A stretch of 64,000 nt of DNA from the NCBI RefSeq assembly GCF_004770995.1, contig NZ_RQHW01000016.1, positions 1 through 64,000 of the forward strand, given 5' to 3'. The notes under the pieces are model-generated. The model searched no databases. It was not told the DNA's origin and saw only the letters and a program-made list of their open reading frames with translations. Source of the DNA: Leptospira idonii. GTDB lineage: Bacteria > Spirochaetota > Leptospiria > Leptospirales > Leptospiraceae. The position numbers and the translations under genes were made by a program. Numbering within the stretch: position 1 is the first letter of the stretch; each line of letters opens with the position of its first letter. Below, one piece after another: positions 58,973-64,000 of the stretch.

Positions 58973-59004
58973 ATCCCCCTTTTCACGAAAAGGAAAAGGG
59001 GGAT
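58973..59004 (-). promoter_or_regulatory. Hairpin covering the ribosome-binding site of the REC-HATPase gene
   Basis: A perfect 12-bp stem (ATCCCCCTTTTC at 58973-58984 with GAAAAGGGGGAT at 58993-59004, loop of eight) ends three bases before the start codon at 58969. In the minus-strand RNA, the arm next to the ATG contains AAAAGGGGGA, the only Shine-Dalgarno. Folding would hide it. The T run lies on the wrong side for a terminator of pcnB transcription. Confidence 0.65.
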
Positions 59005-59057
59005 TCGAAAAAAAAGCAAGTATTTAAACTAGCAGTCGTTTTATGAAATGAAACTTG

Positions 59058-60584
59058 TTAGGCTTCGTCCTCGCCTTCTGTGCGGTTTGGTCTAGGTTCC
59101 CTAGGTTCGAAATGAGATTCTTGTTCTCGGTTCGTTCCTCTTTCGTTCGACTCAGGGGATGGTTCGGGATTTTGCCCTTCTCCTCCTTGCTGTTGTCTAC
59201 CTGGATGGGGACCTCTGCCTCCTCTCATTTTCTTTCTAGGAGGACGTTTCTTTTCCTTTTTTCGGTTCTGCTGTTGCCCGAAATTATGAGAATCCGGTTT
59301 CGGTCTTTGGCGAAGAGAGATTTCCCAGAAAAATGCGGATTGAACGGCTGCCTCATTGTTCTCGGAAAGAGCCACGATCTTATACACCATAAAGGCATCG
59401 TAGAAGTAGTCTTTCTTTTTGAAAAAGGAGTTTTGTCTTTCCTTTTCATCGTCCGTCACTAGGAACCTAGGCTGGCTGATGAAAATCTTAACAAGGTTGT
59501 CTTGTTCTCTTTTTGGAATTCCCATTCTTTCGAAAACAGGCTGCAAAGCTTCTTTGATGTTATGAGCGATGTGGCCTTTGTCCGATTGAAAGATGTCGCT
59601 TACTATATCGTAAAAGATCAGGGAGTAAAAAATCGCAGGAGTCATCTCCTCGCGGGCAGATAACAACTGATCGGTGATCGCAAGTCTTTTGCCGAGAGGA
59701 GTTTCAAGGAAATGTTCCTTCCACTCTGGATCGGTTTTCTTCAAACGATCGATGGATTCTTTAAATAAAACTTCGAAAAGGTGATTCTCCGCCAGACCGT
59801 GAAAGATCTGAGAAGTTTTCCAAGTTCGAAACATTTTATTGTATTCTTCCAAAAGTCTAGCTGAGGAGGATTTTTCGATTTCCAAACGGTTTTTTTTGAT
59901 CGCCAGTTTGGTTTTCTTTTCGATATCCAATCCGAGCAAAACGGAAAACTTAACCGCACGTAACATGCGGACAGGATCCTCTTTGAAGGAAATATCCGGA
60001 TCGCCGATCACTCGAACGATTTTCTTTTGTATGTCGTCGAACCCGCCTACGTAATCCAGAATGGAATCGTTCTTGGGATCGTAAAACAACGAATTGATGG
60101 TAAAGTCGCGTCTTGCCGCGTCTTCCTTTGCTGTCCCGAAAGAGTTGTCTCTTTTGATCAGATAGTCGTTGTCAGCTTTGTGTTTTTCCAATCGATGTTC
60201 CGGCAGGGAACGAAAAGTGGAAACCTCAATGATTTTGCCTTTAAAAATGATATGAACAATTTTAAATCTTTTTCCGATGATGCGGCAATTATTGAAGATC
60301 CTCTTGATCTGATTGGGAGTTGCGCTGGTAACAATATCAAAATCTTTTGGGCGTTTGCCCATGAGTAGATCACGCACTCCTCCACCCACAAGATAAGCCT
60401 TGTAGCGGAATTTATTCAGTCGATTGATGATTTTAATAGCATCTTCATCAATGTTGGTACGACGGATGGAGTGGGTTTCTCTATAGTATCTCTTTCCCTC
60501 GGGATACATCAAAAAGGAATCGACAGAGTCGGCTTTCTTTCTGAAAAGAGAAGTGAGAAATTTAAACATATTGGATTCGTCCAC
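59058..60584 (-). CDS. pcnB: PcnB-type poly(A) polymerase / tRNA nucleotidyltransferase
   Basis: About 508 residues. The nucleotidyltransferase core has [54 protein letters not shown], and the RNA-binding segment [30 protein letters not shown]. The GKRFK/RRDFT pattern is that of PcnB rather than a CCA-adding enzyme, but the two are hard to separate by eye. The last 85 residues form a disordered Arg/Pro/Gln/Glu-rich tail with [16 protein letters not shown] 60584 has GAGGGG upstream; ATG 60569 is the alternative. Divergent from the M23 peptidase gene. Confidence 0.85.
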   Translation of the reverse strand: MDESNMFKFLTSLFRKKADSVDSFLMYPEGKRYYRETHSIRRTNIDEDAIKIINRLNKFRYKAYLVGGGVRDLLMGKRPKDFDIVTSATPNQIKRIFNNCRIIGKRFKIVHIIFKGKIIEVSTFRSLPEHRLEKHKADNDYLIKRDNSFGTAKEDAARRDFTINSLFYDPKNDSILDYVGGFDDIQKKIVRVIGDPDISFKEDPVRMLRAVKFSVLLGLDIEKKTKLAIKKNRLEIEKSSSARLLEEYNKMFRTWKTSQIFHGLAENHLFEVLFKESIDRLKKTDPEWKEHFLETPLGKRLAITDQLLSAREEMTPAIFYSLIFYDIVSDIFQSDKGHIAHNIKEALQPVFERMGIPKREQDNLVKIFISQPRFLVTDDEKERQNSFFKKKDYFYDAFMVYKIVALSENNEAAVQSAFFWEISLRQRPKPDSHNFGQQQNRKKEKKRPPRKKMRGGRGPHPGRQQQGGEGQNPEPSPESNERGTNREQESHFEPREPRPNRTEGEDEA

Positions 60585-60635
60585 TTTCCCCTCAAAAAAG
60601 GCATGGGCAAGTAAAAATTGGTAGAATAGACCGCT

Positions 60636-61637
60636 TTGCAAGAAACTTACTCCACAACGGCATACGAAAGGCTCCTGATCTCTCAATTGCGCTGGAAAAA
60701 GCGTATTTTGAGACTATTCGAAAAAGGAAGAAGCAAAGTGAGCTTTGTTCTCATTCCCAATAACGAAAAGGCCCTCTTCCAAATCGAAATTTCCGTAGGA
60801 ATGCTGCTTTTCCTCTCCTCCCTGGCTGCCACCCTTGTAGGACTTTCCCTAATTTTCCTGGTTTACTTTTCCTTCTTTTTCGAACCGAATCGTTCCCTGG
60901 AAAAAAGGACAGAAACCCAACTCATCTCTTTTTTGTTTTACGATCTTCTCTCTCAAGACCTAACAGACTCAGTGCGGGACCTGGAAAAATCTTCGGAAGC
61001 ATTGAACCTGCTTGCTTGGGATGAAATTCCGGAAAAGGAAATGATCACTCAGGACTATCTTCTCAAAGAGGAATTCGAGAGGGACAAAACACAATTAGAT
61101 TCCAATTTGAATCTTTATAAACAGGTAGTTACCACCTACACAGAGTTTGGTGTCAGATTGGGAAACCTGGTTCCTAATTTTCAGAATGCAATCGATTATC
61201 TTTCCATGAGAGAAAGTATCTTCTACTCTATGCCGAGAGGAAGACCTCTGAAGCCGGGAGTGGGAGTCGTTACTTCTACGTTCGGGTACAGAAGCGACCC
61301 GTTCGGAATTTTGCCCATAGGTGAATCTCACTCAGGGATCGATTTTGCGGCAGGAGAAGGAACTCCTATCTACGCCACAGGCCCTGGAATCGTAGATGTG
61401 GATACTGCCCAAGGGGGACTAGGAAAATCGGTTCGGATCAATCATGAAAACGGTTTTCATACGGTTTACGGACACTGCTCTTTGGTTTTAGTGAATCCGG
61501 GAGACAGAGTGAAACGAGGCGACAAAATTGCGTTAGTCGGTCAAACGGGAAAAGCAACGGGAGCTCACGTTCACTACGAAGTGAGAATCGGATTGGATTC
61601 CCCTCTTGATCCGGAAGAATACATCAACCTAGACTAA
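60636..61637 (+). CDS. M23 (LytM-type) peptidase, membrane-anchored
   Basis: 333 residues. The N-terminal cytoplasmic stretch is followed by one membrane helix (about 56-82, [26 protein letters not shown]), a coiled-coil-like periplasmic region (about 90-190), and the M23 domain (about 205-333). Zinc ligands are in [12 protein letters not shown] and AHVHYEV, with GYRSDP upstream and VYGHCS following, so it looks active. It should cleave peptidoglycan cross-links or regulate wall hydrolysis. The start TTG 60636 is tentative. Divergent from pcnB, convergent with the SDR gene. Confidence 0.87.
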   Translation: MQETYSTTAYERLLISQLRWKKRILRLFEKGRSKVSFVLIPNNEKALFQIEISVGMLLFLSSLAATLVGLSLIFLVYFSFFFEPNRSLEKRTETQLISFLFYDLLSQDLTDSVRDLEKSSEALNLLAWDEIPEKEMITQDYLLKEEFERDKTQLDSNLNLYKQVVTTYTEFGVRLGNLVPNFQNAIDYLSMRESIFYSMPRGRPLKPGVGVVTSTFGYRSDPFGILPIGESHSGIDFAAGEGTPIYATGPGIVDVDTAQGGLGKSVRINHENGFHTVYGHCSLVLVNPGDRVKRGDKIALVGQTGKATGAHVHYEVRIGLDSPLDPEEYINLD

Positions 61638-61661
61638 ATCCCTCTTTCACCAAATCTTCGC

Positions 61662-62387
61662 TTATCGAACAATTCTTTCCGCAAGCTTTCCTGAAAATTT
61701 AGAAATCAAATGCAATAAACCTGTTTTTCCTATATAGAACTCTTTTTTTCCTTTTTGGTAGGATCGGTAGAATTCGGAAGCAAATTTCTCAGCACTCATA
61801 GTTCCTTTTAAAACTCTTCCTTTTGTCATATCAGTAGCAACAAGAGGAGGAATCACCTCGACCACTTGTATGTTTTTGTATTCCTTCAATTGGAGTGCCA
61901 AAGAACGGGTAAATCTACTCAGAGCCGCTTTGGATGAGGAATACATAAGCACATTCTTTCTGGAAACGAAGGACAATGCGGAAGTAAGATTCAATATTTT
62001 AGAATTTTCTTTTTTTAGGAACACGGGAAGGATTCTATGAATCAAAAGAGCAGGAAACAAAAAATTGATTTCCAGTTCTTTCCTCATTCTGTCGGATAGA
62101 TCGCCCTCTTCTTCGAAAGAATCATTGTATTGAATTCCTGAATTGTTGATGAGTACATTGATCTCATTGATTTCGATTTCTTTTGCGAGAGATTCCAAGG
62201 ATGTTTCCTTAGAATCGTAAACAAAATAACGAACATTAGGAATCACCTTCTGCGCAGATTCGATCGATGTTCGGTTCGTACCTGTCCCATAGACAGTAAA
62301 GCCTTCCGAATGGAATTTACGAAGAAGAGCAAGACCAATCCCTCTAGTGCTTCCGGTAATTAGAATTTTATCTTTTTTCAGATTCAT
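61662..62387 (-). CDS. Short-chain dehydrogenase/reductase
   Basis: 241-residue NAD(P)-dependent oxidoreductase. The cofactor motif ITGSTRGIGLALLRKFHSEG, NNSGIQYN (NNAG variant), the catalytic Ser in ILNLTSALSFVS and the YSSSKAAL Tyr-x3-Lys motif are in place. It resembles DltE-like SDR proteins, but the substrate is unknown. Last gene in the unit SpoIIE-TPR, Crp-like regulator, SDR. A 14-base palindrome TTAACCTAGGTTAA (62423-62436) lies 36 bases upstream of its start, over the end of the regulator gene. Confidence 0.87.
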   Translation of the reverse strand: MNLKKDKILITGSTRGIGLALLRKFHSEGFTVYGTGTNRTSIESAQKVIPNVRYFVYDSKETSLESLAKEIEINEINVLINNSGIQYNDSFEEEGDLSDRMRKELEINFLFPALLIHRILPVFLKKENSKILNLTSALSFVSRKNVLMYSSSKAALSRFTRSLALQLKEYKNIQVVEVIPPLVATDMTKGRVLKGTMSAEKFASEFYRSYQKGKKEFYIGKTGLLHLISKFSGKLAERIVR

Positions 62388-62422
62388 ATCAATGAATCTA
62401 GCGGACTTTCTAAAAAAAGTAA

Positions 62423-62992
62423 TTAACCTAGGTTAAATAATTTGGATTTGATTCTGCTAAAAGCTACGTTTGTGATTCCTAAATAGGATGCGATTTCATA
62501 ATCTTTCAGTCTATGGATCAGGCTTTTACGGGTTTGAACGAATTCTAAGTATCTTTGTTCTGCAGATAGAAGTATAAAGTCGGATTCTCTTTTTTCCTTT
62601 TTAAGATACAGATTGTCCGAAATCGACTTCAAGAGAGAAACGAAAGGAAGTTGGTTTCCGAACCTCGCTTCCAAAACTAAAAAATCCGCTTCCCAAACGA
62701 AGGAGTCTTCCAAACTCACAATTCGAAAGACGGGAGGAGTTTGCCTGAGCAAAGAAGAGTATGCTCCTATGACGTCCCCTTCCCCGCAAAAATCTTTTAT
62801 GTATTCCTTTTCCGAGTTTTCATAAACAAGTTTGAAAAGCCCCGATTCGACGAAACCGATCTTATTAAAACTATCTTCTTTTTCGATGAAACTTTTCCCT
62901 TTCGAATAACCTTTCTTAAAGAAGAAAGAGCGAAGGTTTTCCATTTCTTTCTGAGAAAAGGAAAACCGTTTCAAAAAGGGAGTTAAGAACAT
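62423..62992 (-). CDS. Crp/Fnr-like cyclic-nucleotide-binding regulator
   Basis: 189 residues. The N-terminal cNMP-binding barrel (about 15-110) includes KGYSKGKSFIEKEDSFNKIGFVESGLFKLVYENSEKEYIKDFCGEGDVIGAYSSLLRQTPPVFRIVSLEDS. The C-terminal helix-turn-helix is short: LIHRLKDYEIASYLGITNVAFSRIKSKLFNLG. No Fnr-type Cys cluster is seen. The cyclic-nucleotide phosphate cassette (GE-x6-RSA) is not conserved, so cAMP binding is doubtful. ATG 62992 lies 2 bases past the SpoIIE-TPR stop; a longer reading from 63103 would overlap that gene and is rejected. Confidence 0.82.
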   Translation of the reverse strand: MFLTPFLKRFSFSQKEMENLRSFFFKKGYSKGKSFIEKEDSFNKIGFVESGLFKLVYENSEKEYIKDFCGEGDVIGAYSSLLRQTPPVFRIVSLEDSFVWEADFLVLEARFGNQLPFVSLLKSISDNLYLKKEKRESDFILLSAEQRYLEFVQTRKSLIHRLKDYEIASYLGITNVAFSRIKSKLFNLG

Positions 62993-62994
62993 TT

Positions 62995-64000
62995 TTATGC
63001 AGGCTGATTCAGTTTTTCCAAGATTCTTTCCAACTGGCCGATTCGTTTGTGATCCGGTGCGATCCTTTTTGCTTCCGCAAGCAGATCCGCAGAACGTTTC
63101 CAATTCTTCAATTTGATATGAATGAAGGAAAGATTGAGAAGGGTTTTCAAATTTTCAGGCTCTCTCAAACGAACTCTTTCTGCGATGTCTGCGGAATCTT
63201 TCCAATCTCCCATATGATATTTATTCAAGGAAGCAAGAAAGAGAACTCTTGTCTCTTCCGGGAAAAACTGAATGATCTCTTCGCAAACCAGAAACGATTC
63301 CTTAAACAACTTTTTCTTATGAAGAGTGATCGCATCCTTCCACATAGGTTTCAAATCCATAGAATGAGTTTGTTCCGGAGAATATTCGATTCTAAGAAGA
63401 GATAAATCGTCAGTCAAATCACCGAAGCCTTGTATGTGTTCTGCGATCTTCGCGAGATTGCCCTCTCCTTTTTCCACAAACCGAAGGAATTTGGTTTCAT
63501 CCTCATTGATGATCCTTTTGTTTTCTCCTTCCGTTGTTTCAGTCGTTCCGATCAAAACATCGTCTCTTCCGTCGGAACCGGAAATCAAAATATCTCCCGA
63601 TTTCATAGAGAAGATACGCACGCTTAAATTCCCTTCCGTAATGCGAATCCCCAATTTACGAAGCTGCATCTCTTTGTCCAAAAAGTCAGCGATACCATCC
63701 CGATACAATACCAAGCTGGGATGTTCCGCATTGATGTAATAAACGGTTCCCGTTTTATCGTCAACTAACCCTAACACAACGGAAACGAGCATGCTTCCGT
63801 CGAAAGTTTCGAATACCTTTTGTAATTCCAAAAATGCGTTTTTCAGCCAACGCTCCGGATAGAGATCGGAAGCTTCTTTTGTCATCTTTGTTCTTTCGAT
63901 AATGGCGGCAAAAACGGATCCCAAAACAAGAACCCCTCCCGCACCTTGGATGGATTTCCCCATAGCATCCGCATTGACGAAAACTGTATAACTTTTCTCC
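62995..64000 (-). CDS. SpoIIE phosphatase with TPR tail (5' end outside window)
   Basis: The frame runs to the right edge, so only the C-terminal part is seen, about 334 residues. It opens with FVNADAMGKSIQGAGGVLVLGSVFAAI, the SpoIIE/PP2C metal-site region, followed by YYINAEHPSLVLY, GDILISGSDGRDD and LTDDLSLLRIEY. The last ~120 residues form TPR-like repeats (AITLHKKKLFKESFLVCEEIIQFFPEETRVLFLASLNKYHMGDW, NLSFIHIKLKNWKRSADLLAEAKRIAPDHKRIGQLERIL). Usual role: dephosphorylating STAS or other signalling proteins. Cotranscribed with the Crp-like gene. Confidence 0.85.
   Translation of the reverse strand, partial: EKSYTVFVNADAMGKSIQGAGGVLVLGSVFAAIIERTKMTKEASDLYPERWLKNAFLELQKVFETFDGSMLVSVVLGLVDDKTGTVYYINAEHPSLVLYRDGIADFLDKEMQLRKLGIRITEGNLSVRIFSMKSGDILISGSDGRDDVLIGTTETTEGENKRIINEDETKFLRFVEKGEGNLAKIAEHIQGFGDLTDDLSLLRIEYSPEQTHSMDLKPMWKDAITLHKKKLFKESFLVCEEIIQFFPEETRVLFLASLNKYHMGDWKDSADIAERVRLREPENLKTLLNLSFIHIKLKNWKRSADLLAEAKRIAPDHKRIGQLERILEKLNQPA

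Overview
The window looks like a chromosomal segment of a spirochaete of the genus Leptospira. The protein repertoire supports this: SpoIIE-type phosphatases with PAS/GAF or TPR modules, a DUF115 motility-associated glycosyltransferase, a short SMC protein, small Cys-rich secreted proteins, RibBA and a secDF-yajC cluster. The moderate, AT-leaning base composition and frequent TTG/GTG starts agree. I favour an environmental (saprophyte-type) species, but that is only a guess. No plasmid, prophage, IS element or CRISPR array is visible.

Layout. 1-4.7 kb: malQ and fbaB on the minus strand, divergent from a two-component system. 4.7-9.3 kb: an ArsR-type repressor, four SRPBCC/AHSA1-domain proteins, a DoxX-like membrane protein and a QacA-like 14-helix exporter. 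9.3-16 kb: an intergenic stretch with short palindromic repeats, two secreted proteins of unknown function, a PAS-GAF-SpoIIE phosphatase, and a large PAS/GAF histidine kinase coupled to a single-domain response regulator. 16.3-18.4 kb: glnA behind a strong sigma-54 promoter candidate, a tRNA-Met and a small Cys-rich exported protein. 18.5-20.3 kb: an AT-rich accessory pocket with an ankyrin lipoprotein and a DUF4062 protein. 20.4-31.2 kb: smc, a divergent DUF115 protein, and an overlapping minus-strand operon (AAA-vWA protein, smpB, der, plsY, unknown). 31.3-38.6 kb: an aminotransferase, prepilin peptidase, pdxH, riboflavin genes (ribBA, ribE, ribD), a STAS protein and a 2-hydroxyacid dehydrogenase.

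50.4-37.3 kb is one long, tightly packed minus-strand cluster: ftsK, a lolA-like gene, a rodZ-like gene, rimO, pgsA, trpD, yajC, an unknown membrane protein, secD, secF and ribD. It serves envelope biogenesis and secretion, with two metabolic enzymes embedded. 50.5-64 kb: a YoaK-type membrane protein, yajQ-alaS, an MFS protein, rplM-rpsI with a clear terminator, thiL, a REC-HATPase protein with a hairpin over its ribosome-binding site, a pcnB-type nucleotidyltransferase, an M23 peptidase, and an operon of a SpoIIE-TPR phosphatase (cut by the window edge), a Crp-like regulator and a short-chain dehydrogenase.

Best leads: the ArsR/SRPBCC/DoxX/exporter cluster with tandem operator-like sites; the midasin-like AAA-AAA-vWA protein with a degenerate second ATPase and metal site; an SMC protein with no recognisable hinge; a sigma-54-type glnA whose product lacks the adenylylation tyrosine; the DUF4062 pocket; a hairpin sequestering a ribosome-binding site at 59 kb; and a dispersed intergenic repeat shared by 0.1 kb and 36.2 kb.
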